Below are positions 1 to 10,825 of a stretch of DNA of 64,000 bases, piece by piece (within the stretch, counting starts at the first letter, position 1; every line of letters begins with the position of its first letter). Source of the DNA: Dryococelus australis (Eukaryota; Arthropoda; Insecta; Phasmatodea; Phasmatidae). The stretch lies in NCBI GenBank assembly GCA_029891345.1, contig CM057009.1, positions 298,445,466-298,509,465 of the forward strand, in the 5' to 3' direction. The notes below the pieces were generated by a model, which saw nothing but the letters and a program-made list of their open reading frames with translations, had not been told where the DNA came from and did not search any database. Made by a program: the position numbers and the translations under genes.

Positions 1-475
1 AATACTGGGTGGTTCAGTGCGAAACCTAGCCTACCATTGAAATACTACCTTATTTACCCGCATATTTTACGGCCTCGCATGATTTCCGTACCCTATTATT
101 TATTAACAAACCAAGAAATTTAAATTATGCGTAATTTATACACCCCTGATTTCTAACATACAAAACCGGAATATAAAGTGTTTAGAATAAGCGGGTAATC
201 ACGGAAGTTATCTCACGAACATTACAAGAAATGCGCAGCTACAGTTAATACAAACAATGCAGTGGGATGTGTGTGGTGTTTATCGCCGAGTGATACTAGA
301 ATCTGAAATTGCGAAGAAGGGAAGGCAGGCCTTCACTCGGTTGCTAGGCAACAGGCCACCTCCCATCCCCCCTCCTAGAGTGGGGAAACAAAGATATGCA
401 AAGCGAACTGCATGTCGCCGTGTCACACACACACCTCCCATGCTGTCCAGTGCGTGCGGCATACAGCCGGCTGTT
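1..475. other. Intronic sequence left of the Tigger fragment
   Basis: No gene is seen. A G+C-richer patch at 300-470 carries GGTTGCTAGGCAAC (339-352) followed by a CCTCC-rich run, a motif that recurs near 38466, 54187 and 62682. The rest is AT-rich and unassigned. Confidence 0.4.
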
Positions 476-1304
476 TCAGCGTGTGGAAAACAATGTGTAA
501 TGTAGGAAACAAGTTTCTCCTTCCATTCCCAATTCTTCAAAAAAATTTTGGGCTTGTTTCACACACACTAAGCCGGATACTGATGTTCCCACGGCATGTT
601 TCTGGTTAAACCACTCCAGCATAGCCATATCTAGTTCTACGTACGTCGATAGTTTCATCGTTTTCCTATTCGCCAATCCACTTGTCGAGTTTGCACTGCT
701 CGTAAACAGAATAAGTTTGGATTTATTGTTTCGTATATCCCAAATTGTTGGTTTTCCCACTCCATACATAAATGAAAGCTGTTTAATACACTTCCTCCTT
801 CAAGTTTATTAATAATTTCCAGCTCCTGCTGTAAATTAAAACCACATGTTTATGTTATGCAGACATGTTTTGGCTAAAAATGCGCAAAACCAAACCGAAC
901 TTAACTACTGACTGACGAGATAAAACTGACACAGACCATAGGAATGTGATACGCGGGAGGAATGCGGTAGTCGCGCCGGGACCGGCTATAACTGGCAGGG
1001 GGCAGCTAGGCTAGCGTGTTGTGCGGTATTGTCAGCTTGCTGTCTTGCGATGGTACTAAGCTCATTGCGCCATCGGGAACACATTTTGACGTACATTTGC
1101 ATCGATAAACAAACATATTTCATTCCACAGTTATTTTCAGAGAGTATCTGTTACGAATTTCATTAGTTAAGATGGGTGTTTTATTAAATAACTTAATTCT
1201 GGCAGTGTTTGAGTTAGTTTCCAAAATTAATTTTCTCTCTCTGAAAATGCTGTGGTTAAAACGCAAAGCGGATAATTCGCTCATGGATAATCGAGAGTTG
1301 ACTG
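476..1304 (-). pseudogene. Tigger/pogo transposase N-terminal fragment with its terminal inverted repeat
   Basis: Read leftwards, the right edge at 1304 is a typical Tigger end (CAGTCAACTCTCGATTATCC on the minus strand) next to TA. A 5' untranslated stretch follows, then from about 850 a CENP-B-type DNA-binding domain: ELEIINKLEGG, then after a frameshift near 770 YGVGKPTIWDI, RKTMK and LDMAMLEWFNQKHAVG. This is the psq-like helix-turn-helix plus the start of the CENP-B second domain of Tc1/mariner-class pogo transposases, which bind their own ends. The DDE catalytic core is missing beyond 476, so this is a dead 5' piece. Jerky-type domesticated genes share the domain, but the nearby inverted repeat favours a transposon. 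Confidence 0.82.
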
Positions 1305-2189
1305 TATATATATTACCAGTGTAACTTATTTCAGCACAAAAAGAATTTTCCAACCAAAAATTCTGAATTTAGAGCAGTTCTTAAAAAGAGTGAAATGTTT
1401 TTTATGAAGAAAGCTTTTCATGTTACGCAAACCTCACAGTGAGTAATTTATGTGTGTATACACACACATATACATAGCAGGGTAAGGACAGTTTTTGATT
1501 CAGAGATTGACAGATAGTGCTAGCGAAGGAAAAATTATACTGCATTGTGTAAAAAATGTATACATTTTCTTAATGATTTGGTTTATTCATCATTTACATG
1601 GTTTCATATTACAGTGCTAAGATCCTAAAAACACTTGAATTTAAAAAACATAATAAAATAATTTAATTTACAGTTTTTCTTAATTTGTGGTGAGTAGGCT
1701 ACTTTGACCAAATATTCATTATAGTTTTCATTTTCGCGAAAGTTTACAACTATAGTTTCATTATCGTTTCGTTAACAGAAATGTATATTCACACAACCCT
1801 ACTTAGTAGCACAAGGCATTGGGGGCCCAAGTAAGGCACTGGGATATGATCCTTCTACATATTTCAAGTTAACATCTGGACAAGTTACAGGTAGCGTGGA
1901 AAATTATGTTAAGTTGAGAGTTCTCTGTCTTAGATGCATTCTGTGCATTTCTTGAGTAACATTGTAGGGCCCAGAAAGTAGTAAACTCATGTCGTAGCAA
2001 GGCTTCTGGACCACAGATTTCCGAACCTAAAATTTTAGTTCAACCAAAGCATCAATTACACTCGCTTGTTAGTACATCTCAGTCTGTGAGAGTAACTTAT
2101 CACATCTTCAGTAACAATGTTCAGATTTTCATGTACTGAAACCACAAGATCATTTTGCAATTGTGGAAAGAAAAGAAAAGAAAAGAAAA
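1305..2189. other. AT-rich intronic gap
   Basis: No exon or transposon domain is recognised. A short (AAAAG)n run lies at 2168-2190, just before the BEL/Pao relic. Confidence 0.5.
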
Positions 2190-4000
2190 AAAATTATTTG
2201 CTTGAACTGTCTTGGTAAAACACACTAAGCAAAAAAGTGTCCCTCAACTTCATCGTGTTGCAAGTGAAACAGTAAACACTACACCCTTCTGCATTTTGGG
2301 CAGAGCCATGTTGAAGACAAGGCCCAAGGGGCTGTGGGTGCTATATCTGAACAAATTATATCTGCTGTCTCCTCAGTCACTTCTGCAGTATCAAGACCTG
2401 AACACTGTCATGTTATCGACAGCCTAGGTAGGGGAATTCTGATGCTGCAGGCAATCCATACATCGTTAGAACATTGCTGGACAGAGCAAGTCAGGCTAGC
2501 TTTATCACAGTACATTGTATGCAGAAACTGCGGTAATGCCATAAGAAAGTTCACTTGCCAGTTAATGGATTATTGAACAACTAAGTGAATGTAGCGAAAG
2601 CTTGCACTCCGATTGATATTTTCCTGTTGGCAGCACAAGTCCTCAGTTTACTGTTGACGTCTGTGTTCTTCCATGTATAACTGGGGACTTGTCTAGTGTT
2701 ATAGTGTCTTCTGCCATCCGTACGTGGCTTCAAACTGGCCGATCCCTTATTTAACACTCCTGGCCCTATCAATCTTCTCATTGGTACAGACCTTTTCTCA
2801 AAATGGTGACTGGTGGTAGAATTGGGGCCCACTTGTAGCAGTAGATTGAGTGTTTGGTTAAATATTGATGGGGAAGGTGTTAGCTAAGCCTGTTGCTGCT
2901 AACTCCCAGTTGTTTTGTGTCTCCTTGCGCTGTTCGTCCCATCCCTTGGAAGATGTTATGAATAAATTTAGGTAAGTTGTGGATTCCCCCCCAAACTCCA
3001 GCCTGTTAACCTGAAGATCAGATTTGTGAGAATATGTTTGTTGAAATACAAATGCTTATGGAAGATGGTCGCTGTAGTATGTGCCTGCCATTCCGCACCT
3101 CGCCCCCTGAGATGGGTGAAACCAGAGCACAAGCTAAAAATAGCTTGTTTTTCTTTTAAACATATATTTGGGAAAATTCAAAACTCAGTTCTATGTACTA
3201 AGATTTCATGGAGGACTACCTTGCCTCAGGACATAAGGAAAAAAGTTCCAGAAAATCAAATTCATTCAACACCAACTTATTACATTCCCCATCACTCAGT
3301 GGTCAAATCAGGGAGTTCCACCACAAAGTTGCATGTGGTGTTTGATGCCTCTGCCAAAGGCTCAAATGGCATGTTATTAAATTACCATTTGCTGATTGGT
3401 CTCAAACTGCAGAGGGAGATCATTGATGTATTGTACGGATTTGCTTGCATGCAGTTGTATTCACAGCTGACAATAAATAAATGTAACGGCAGATTGCTAT
3501 TCATCCAGATCACCAAAACTACCAGCGCATTGTTAGAAGGTTCTGCGATACTGATACCATCAAAGACTATCCCTTGAAGACTGTTAAATAAGGAGTATCT
3601 TCGGCCCAGTACTTAGCTTTTTATACGTTATAGCAGCTAGCTGAGGATGAAGATGCAACCTTTTAGGTTGCAGTTTTAGGGTCAGACGTTTATGTGGATG
3701 ACATTCTCTCATGTTCAGATTTTACTGGCTGAGTACTGGCTGGTCAATGGGAACTGATTTCTTGTCTTGCCAAGGGTGGGTTCATTCTACGGAAATTCAT
3801 GAACGATGATCAAGCTCTTCTTGATTGGCTCCCCCCTGATGTTGAGACACCACAGTCGGTCAGCTTGGATCCTGATGGGCAGGTAATTATTAAGGTGTTG
3901 GTGCTGCAGCACTACCCAGTATCTGACACATTTGTACACAAAAAATTCAAGGCAGCACTGATCATACCACTAAACGAACCATTCTTTCCAATCAATTGCA
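2190..4000 (+). pseudogene. BEL/Pao retrotransposon relic: gag knuckles, protease, reverse transcriptase
   Basis: Read across three frames, the order is that of a Pao polyprotein. Near 2200-2300 two CCHC-like knuckles are visible (CLNC..KTH..AKKC and the following KHYTLLHF). Near 2455-2530 comes an aspartic protease core LLDRASQASFI, where the family has LLDSGSQ. At 2745-2810 there is a protease end NLLIGTDLFSK. From 3020 the reverse transcriptase opens, with YYIPHHSVVK and KLHVVFDASAKGSNG at 3280-3370, YVDDILSCSDF at 3690-3725, and GGFILRKFMNDDQALL to 3840. Stops and frameshifts break it at several points, and no LTRs were found. RNase H and integrase are absent beyond about 4000. Confidence 0.88.
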
Positions 4001-4454
4001 CTGAGATGCTGACACCCCCCCTCCCCCCTGATGAAAGTTCAAACAGGTGTTTCCCTGCCTGTCATCTATTGCTACTGCATAAAGAGTTCTGATGGTTAAT
4101 AAATCAACCAAATAATTCAAATTTCTATTTTAGATATATAGCACTAAGTTATCTCACTTTTTACCTTCTTATTTTTTATATTTTTCTCATACTCATATCT
4201 TCTCTTAAAGCTGTTGTTTTACCTTCAAATGTTATTAATTTAATTCACTTTTCTAATTTACTTAAACCTCTAACATTATCGAAAACTTGTTAAAAGTTAG
4301 GATACCAAATTTTTTAAAAAATATCTGGCATTGTCTTATCATGCTACAAGTTATTTTGTCCAAATTGGAACTATCAGCCTGTCGAAAAATGAGTGTCCAG
4401 TGGTCACCTCTATAAATGACACGCAATAAAGACAACAGCTAATGGAAGTATAGG
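4001..4454. other. AT-rich spacer between BEL/Pao and LINE relics
   Basis: Nothing recognisable is seen apart from pyrimidine-rich and A/T-rich stretches. Confidence 0.5.
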
Positions 4455-6716
4455 CTCCCTCATCCAGGAACGTTTACCAGACACCCCTCCTTCACACAAA
4501 GACACTCCCTCGCCCAATGCACAGGGCATCACCAGTCCCGTTTCTAACAGCAGTGTTAAAATCACTACAATGTGCACACCAAACCCAAAAAACCAAACAG
4601 CCTGCTTAAAATTAGGTCATCTGAATGTTATGTCACTCATGCGGTGCATCAAAAATGTTTGTGAATACATTTTTCAATTTTTCATAACAAATACAACGCG
4701 CTCATAGTTACCGAAAGCTGAATACACCCCAAAATTCCCAGTCACTTTGTAAATGTATCAGGCTACACGTAAGTAAGAGAGGACAGAATGACTGGGAAGT
4801 CAGGAGGAGGTGTTTGCTTATATGTATGCAACAACATTCATTTTAGAAAAACAGAACTGGACAATACTTTGGATACATCGGTCATACATTTATGGGTCGT
4901 GCTGCGCAATATGAAACACACAGTCACTATTAGAGTTTTATACATGCCACCTAACATATCTTACACAGAATTTATCCACTTAGAATTCACAATTGAACAT
5001 TTATTACAAAAATTCGGCAAAATTATTATTCCGGATAATTTCTACATTAATATTCTTAAACCAAACAATGCAGATACAAAATTCTTACACAACATAATAG
5101 AAACATACAGGTTTAGTCAAATAATAATATCGTTTACCACAGAATAGTTGATAGAATTAATAATTGTTAAAGAAAAAAGGAAAGTAGTTGCTTCTGGAAA
5201 AAATGACCTGCTTAATCTCACCAAACAAGATTTAACATATATATTGTACCAATTCCCGGTTAATACTGCTGTTCAGAAATACAAACTAATTTGCCGCTAT
5301 AATGATTTTGATGTATACTCCTCCACACAAGATCTCAGCCAAATAATGTGGAGCAATGTTTTCACATCTGAAAAAATTGATGACAAAGTGAAACACTTTA
5401 ATGACACTATCGAAACTCTTTTCGACAAACATGCACCATTAATACATGTCAAAAAAAAAACCAAAACACACTCAGGTTAACACCTAAGTTAAGAGAGGAT
5501 ACGAAAGAAAGGGACAGGTATAAGAAACTACCTGAAAACCAGAACGGATGAGCATTTCAGGAATATAAAACATTGAGAAATCTTGTAAAAAACTTAGTGT
5601 GTAAAAGTAAGCACTTCTTTTTCATAAACTTTACTGAAAAGCACAAAAACCCAAAGACCCGGTAGAGGGACCTAAAATAATTTAATGTGACAGTGACTCG
5701 TAACTCCGCAGTCCCAGTCGAGCTGCAAAACGCACACAAAATTTAAGATTATTCTATTTTCATCTTCTATCATTTTTTTCTCCCATTTCACAAAACATAG
5801 TTTACAGTGTTCAGAAAGATGGCTCTTTATATTGATACCTGTCAGAGATTCCAAAACCTACAAAATAATTAATAGCATTAAATCCATTCTATAGGATGTG
5901 ATGGTATAAATATCCACATGATAAAACTATGCACATCATACTGCATACCAGTATTTTCAATTATAATAAATTCTTCAGTGGAAAACTCCATATATTCTTC
6001 ACAATAGAAATTTGCCAGTTATTACGCTACCAAATGTCACAGAACACCTTGAGTACCAAGATGTGCACCCCATTTGTATTGTGGCTGTTCTCTTCAAAAT
6101 CATTGAAAAACTTGTGCAAAAGCAGTTAAGTGAAGCTCTTGACCAACAAAAAGCTTTGTATGCCAAACAATCAGGATTTCGTAAATGCCACAGCACTTAC
6201 ATGACTTTATCTGATGTAACGGATAATGCATTTAAAGTAAAATTGACAGATCAAAAGTAATGTTGGTATTTTTTTCTAGATTTTTCTAAAGAACTTGATA
6301 CCCTAGATCAAGAAATTCTGATACAGCGACTTGCTGCAGCTGGTGTATAACAGAAAACACTCGAATGGTTCCGGGCTTCCCTGAGAAATCGCAAAAAGGA
6401 GGTCAAGTTAAAAATAGCCACAGGCACATCAAGATTAAAGGCGAGGTTTGTACAGATGGGTGTACCGCAGGGAAGTATTCTGATTCCAATTCTCTTCTCA
6501 GTTTATGTTGCAGAATTACCTAAGTGTTTTAAGTACTTTCATGCCATCAGTACACTGACGATAAACAGTTATACATTGAAACTGATCCAGCTAAATTCCA
6601 AAGCACAATAGCAAAAAATAATGAATATCTAGAGATATTACACAATTGGTTATTAAATATAAAGTTAAGTTTTATGCAAGCAAATGTAAATATATGATTG
6701 GAAGAATCTAATGCAT
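4455..6716 (+). pseudogene. CR1/Jockey-group LINE, first part: endonuclease and reverse transcriptase
   Basis: The AP-endonuclease domain opens near 4605 (CLKLGHLNV, then GGGVCLYV at 4805, then an IIPDNF stretch where the family has GDFN). A linker with VVASGKNDLLNLTKQDLTYIL follows at 5170-5250. The reverse transcriptase runs from about 6010 (KIIEKLVQKQLS, QSGFRKCHST) through FLDFSKELDTLDQEIL and VQMGVPQGSI at 6450-6480 to a decayed YADD region near 6545. Several stops and frameshifts are present. The coding sense stops at about 6716 in the middle of the domain and resumes at 9196, so another repeat has split it. Assignment to the CR1/Jockey group is by motif style only. Confidence 0.87.
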
Positions 6717-7849
6717 GATGCGTACCTGCACATTGCAAATGCACACTCTACATGCTACTTCGCCCCATCATCGAACACCAGCGCTCATATGGGCAAGCCC
6801 TACCCGTAGCACTACAATAAATCACGTACCGACAGGGTCCAGCCACGCAACTACAGACATGTGGTTATGAAAAATTGTACTGTTTACCCTCAAAGCCGTC
6901 ACGCAGTCGCATACTACGCAGTGCAGGATTTTACTGTTTAACGAGACGTCGACACCCTACCCGCAGATAAGCAAGTTCCATGTGTTGCTGCAAGATGGCA
7001 GCACCCAGCCCACAAGATCATCACAGCCTCTAGCGCCTTGCACCAAGGCGATAGATATGTCAACAGCCTTCAACGAAGGAGATAAGAATAAACTACCCAT
7101 GTGGAGAGAGGCAGGCCACCCCCGCATCCCTCTGACCGCTAGCAAGCTTGAAAATTTTTTATATAAGGTTTCTGACCACTAGGCCACTCACGCCAAAGTC
7201 AACCACTAGGCCTTTCACGACGTTTTACGGTCTCCGAAGATATCGGTATTCATAGCTGTCAGCAGCACCCCAAAGATGCTACCACTGCTGACCGCTGACA
7301 GCCAGAGGTATCCACGACATCCTCTTTCTGACTCCCACCTGGAATTAATTTCCCATCACCCCCTTGGTAACAGGTCATGCCAATGTCCCTTCTAGACTAC
7401 CCCCCCCCCCCTCCTCAACCCTTTAGAAAAACGTAATTGATTTTGAAAAATTCTAAATTTTTCTGGTAAAAAATCATTAGCTTTGCACAGGTTCCTTCTC
7501 CTGCTATAATTGTAGTTTTAATCACGTAAGTTAGGAGTGAGCTACGCATCTCCTTGTATTTCCTAGCGTAATAATAAATACGTAAATTTGCTAGAATTTG
7601 GTGTACCATCTTTTGTCAACCTTGGATCACATTTGTTATTAATTTAGGTTATTTTGAAAAGCTCATTACATTAATTTAATATTTTTTCCACCTAAGGGTA
7701 AATCTTGTATCCGCAAAAATATCCCGACGGTAGACACACAACTTAAAAGGGAAAATCGAGGTCTGCCACTGGGTAGATCATTGATGGACCCCAAGGCACT
7801 AGGAACTCGGTATCCCTAAGAGACACGACCAGCCCAGGTACTTGGTTCA

Positions 7850-8270
7850 AATCCCAGCCTGAACAAGGCTGGAGGAGGACCAGTAGTGCACTGGCCTGAT
7901 CAGTCTCTTGAGGGTAACTCACCCTGTATTCAGGTGTACCACTCTTCGGCAGTCTCAGCCTGAATTAAGACTGGATGGTGGATACGAAGTGTGACACCTC
8001 TGAACACCGGAAGTACATAGGTTAGGGACGTAATTGAAAATACCAGATATTCCTTCCACAACACCAACTGCAAGGTACGAGCAAAACAAAAGTCCTAGGA
8101 TTATTCCCAGCCTGAATAAGGCCAGAATAAGTTATATTCCCAGTCTCAATAAGGCCGGAATATCCTTTGCACATCCCATGTCGTCCGATCCTCAATAGGA
8201 TTCACACCCAGGACCCCAAACTGTTCCTTTATCCGCCACCTCAGTCCCTGCTTGAATTAAGTCCGGACTA
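7850..8270 (+). repeat. Tandem small-hairpin array in repeat X copy 1
   Basis: Short inverted repeats with a loop close to GAATA or CAATA recur: CCAGCCT/AGGCTGG at 7853-7872, CAGTCT/AGACTG at 7950-7973, ATTC..AGCCT/AGGCC..GAAT at 8104-8128, ATTCC/GGAAT at 8136-8161, CCT/AGG near 8190 and AGTCC/GGACT at 8243-8269. The stem sequences differ but the stem and loop layout is kept. Confidence 0.6.
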
Positions 8271-8475
8271 GGAGAGACCAGATACTGCCTGGTGCTATGG
8301 AAATGCACTCTAGGCAAACCTAAGTTCTATCCACAGCCTTCTGTTAAGATGCATTATGCAACGAAAGGCAATTAGTAAAATAAGGTAACTAGCCCAACGG
8401 GCCTTACAAAGAGAGCTAGAATAATTAATTTCTGCAGACACAGCTCTTGCCAATATTGATAATTTACCAACTAGT

Positions 8476-8942
8476 GTGCCTTTATTCGGCCCGTGGATAA
8501 AAGTAGCTGGTACAGATCATCCAGGGTTCGAACACATAATACAGGGTGGAGACTCAGTTCTTGGCATAAACTGGCCCTGGCACGATCTTGAATATCTCGA
8601 CAAACTAGCCCCTATTGTAACTACGCCAAAACCAGTCACCTCCTCTCAACCTGCCCCACAAGCACGAGCCTCAGCACGCAGTGCCAAGTGAGCATGGCCA
8701 CGGGAAAAGTCATGACTCTTCGCATCCACCCCAAGGTAACAAATCGCCGGAAAATAGTGCCTGTATCCCCTGATTTTGTACCAATCCGCCAGCCGACTAG
8801 GCCGGCTCCATATACGGGAAGGCCGAGATCCGACGCTAAAGACACTGCCTACGTCCAGTCACATACACCTCTAGTTTCCACCTACTCCCTTGTGAAAGCT
8901 GGCATCATGCATTTTCGCAACCTTTATGGTAAGCAAGATTAA
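8476..8942 (+). pseudogene. Repeat X open frames, unknown protein
   Basis: Two overlapping frames (8476-8691 and 8688-8942) look like one protein broken by a frameshift. The first holds LFGPWIKVAGTDHPGFEHI, GINWPWHDLEYLDKLAP and a Pro/Gln/Ala-rich tail. The second holds GKVMTLRIHPKV and PVSPDFVPIRQPTRPAP. Repeat X copy 2 repeats the pattern at 59330-59705 (VLGP, LLGAQWP, EYKDKVKLL, then PPSPNFVPLRQPG). Shared residues at the same spacing in two diverged copies argue for past coding function. It may be a gag-like protein, but no known domain is recognised. Confidence 0.5.
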
Positions 8943-9195
8943 AGTCTCCTGGAGGAAGACATATTTGGTTAAACCTGCCCTGGGGTTTAGCTTCCCTCCT
9001 CCCACTAAAGTCACCCAGTCAAAAGGGCCGAAATCCAACTTCCCCAAAGTGGGAAGATCCCGACCCAGCCTGGCAATTGAATTTCATGTCCTTTTGATTT
9101 ACCAGATAACTATTGATTGCTTATTATTAAGGAGAGCAGTCAGGGTCCTAAAACATAATTTAATATTAATTAGGAATGAGGAACTAGCGATGCGT

Positions 9196-9540
9196 CAAAA
9201 CAAAATGTTAAAAAAAGTTAAGAACTGCCAAATTAAAATTAATGGAAGTGCAATCCCCAAATCTGAAAAATACTGTAATCTTGAGGTTATTTTCTATTCA
9301 AATCTCTCCTAGAACATACACATCTAGTCTCCCCTTCAAACAGGCTACTACAAACTCAAAAACCTCCATAAATTCAAACGTATTCTACTGCCTCCCCTAA
9401 AACTAAAGCTTTGTGATAGTCATGTTTTATTTCCTTTCAACTACTGCCCGGATAAGGCAGGCCTGCAGTCCTACAATAAGAAAGTAAATCAGAGATCAAA
9501 CCACAGTTAGATGCCTCTCCCTTGAGGAATGGTGCTTACC
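9196..9540 (+). pseudogene. CR1/Jockey-group LINE, 3' continuation
   Basis: This piece continues the LINE protein after the insertion. It has LKKVKNCQIKINGSAIPKSEKY, then NLEVIFYSNLS (family NLGVIFDSNLSW), then YYKLKNLHKFKRILLPPLKLKLCDS. The reverse transcriptase thumb region of arthropod LINEs has this order. The left edge repeats GATGCGT found at 6717-6723, which fits a target-site duplication of the intruder. The coding sense is lost near 9530. Confidence 0.8.
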
Positions 9541-9589
9541 AGGTTGTAGTGAAGTTATTGTTTCCCCAATAATAAGATATCTGTGGTTA
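9541..9589. other. Short spacer
   Basis: Lies between the LINE end and the possible minus-strand LTR, with no assignment. Confidence 0.3.
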
Positions 9590-10340
9590 GACTCGAACGT
9601 CTTTATTCATTGAAGAATAAACCCAGTGACCAATACAATGTCCTGTGCTTAACCCAATTACTATTTCCAGAGGAAATTGCATTAAAACAGGTATAGTGGA
9701 CCTGTTAGTAAAATAAACTAGAGTAGCAAAATAAACTAAATTAGGTAGCTACAATAAACAACTTGACCCAAACTGTTGACTGTGTTATCCTGAAGGTATT
9801 CGGGTGTCATTACCATAGCGATGAATGTGGTAAAGGGGGATGAAGACTTCTTTGGGGGTAGCTGATAGCTGGAAGACTGCTGGTGGCTGTAAGTTCTTCT
9901 TGAGGAAGATGATAAGGCAGAGAGCTTTACACTAGGAAGTGTTGAAGCAACTGCTGAATATTCAACTAACTCTCGTTCTTGGGGTGCGTACAGCCTTATA
10001 TAGAGTCGTAGCCACTGTGCACCTCGGCTTCCTTTGGTCATCTGGCATCTTCAGTGGGGTGGCTCCTTCCTTCGTGATTGGTGCAGCCCTGACTGCAATA
10101 ACTTGGGTAAAGCTGGAAGTGGGGTAATTTTCTTGCATGTGGTCGGTATCCACTGCTCACTTAGGGGCAACTCTTGTGCCTTGCTTCACTGGGTTTCACT
10201 GGTTGGAGGGGATGATTATATTGCATGTGAATCTCTGATACCAACTGTTAGAGGTTTGACCACCATTTCCTTGGGTGTCCCCAGTTGAGGAGCATGCCTG
10301 TCAGCTCTGGAGGCAAGCAGTCTTGGGGTTAGATACTCTG
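9590..10340 (-). mobile_element. Possible LTR fragment on the minus strand
   Basis: On the minus strand a TATA box with TATATAAGGCTGTACGC lies near 9995-10005. A G+C-rich upstream part follows to about 10340, and an AATAAA signal is at about 9602-9607. This order (U3, TATA, polyadenylation signal about 400 bases downstream) suits an LTR. No second copy, primer site or coding region is visible here, so it could also be some other promoter-bearing repeat. Confidence 0.35.
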
Positions 10341-10825
10341 TTAGGGTGCCATGCACGCACACGTGATGAGGCAGAGTAAAAAAAAATGTACTCGGGAACA
10401 TCACACACATTGTCTTAAAAAGCAGGTTGGATCTTGTCAACACAAAATTCACAATTTCAGTTACACGTAACAGTTAACAAGAAAGCAAAAATTTATTATC
10501 TTACAGGCATTAAACACAGACTTAACCCACTCCATTCACAAAACTACCTAACTTACAAATATGATATTTACTTTACATTTCTATGTTGTACGTTATACAT
10601 TGCTCACTACTGCATTTCACTCTTTGTACTCATAACATTCTGGGCATTCATCACACTCACAGTTATCCCTAATGTCATCTTCAGTGTCATGTGGGGAATT
10701 GGATATGTAGAAATTGTTGAACCCCTTTACTACTGATTCAGAAGTGATTCTGTTCCATGATGTTAGAATCCACTAACATATTTAACAGATGGTTGATGCG
10801 TGCTGCTTATTCCAACTAGGTACAA
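10341..10825. other. Intronic gap, no assignment
   Basis: A 100-codon open frame at 10434-10736 is rich in Tyr, Phe, Ile and Thr and matches no family I know. It is probably chance. Confidence 0.4.

Larger units (their letters stand above)
6724..9188 (+). mobile_element. Repeat X copy 1, unclassified retroelement-like repeat inserted in the LINE
   Basis: The boundaries come from the split LINE, with GATGCGT at both edges (6717-6723 and 9189-9195). The first 450 bases are shared with 63560-64000 and partly with 57940-58330 (blocks TGCACATTG..ATGCACTC, CTTCGCCCCAT, CAGGGTCCAG, GGCGATAAGAA). A leader with a tandem hairpin array (7850-8270) follows, then a coding region from about 8476. A TTTACTGTTTRRCGAG block at about 6930 and 63770 could mark an LTR end plus primer site, giving an LTR of only about 215 bp, but no matching 3' LTR is seen. 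No reverse transcriptase is present, so the class stays open. Confidence 0.6.

Noticed and set aside
7840..7860. B-box-like GGTTCAAATCCC
   Set aside because: It belongs to the hairpin array of repeat X and has no A box at a suitable distance.
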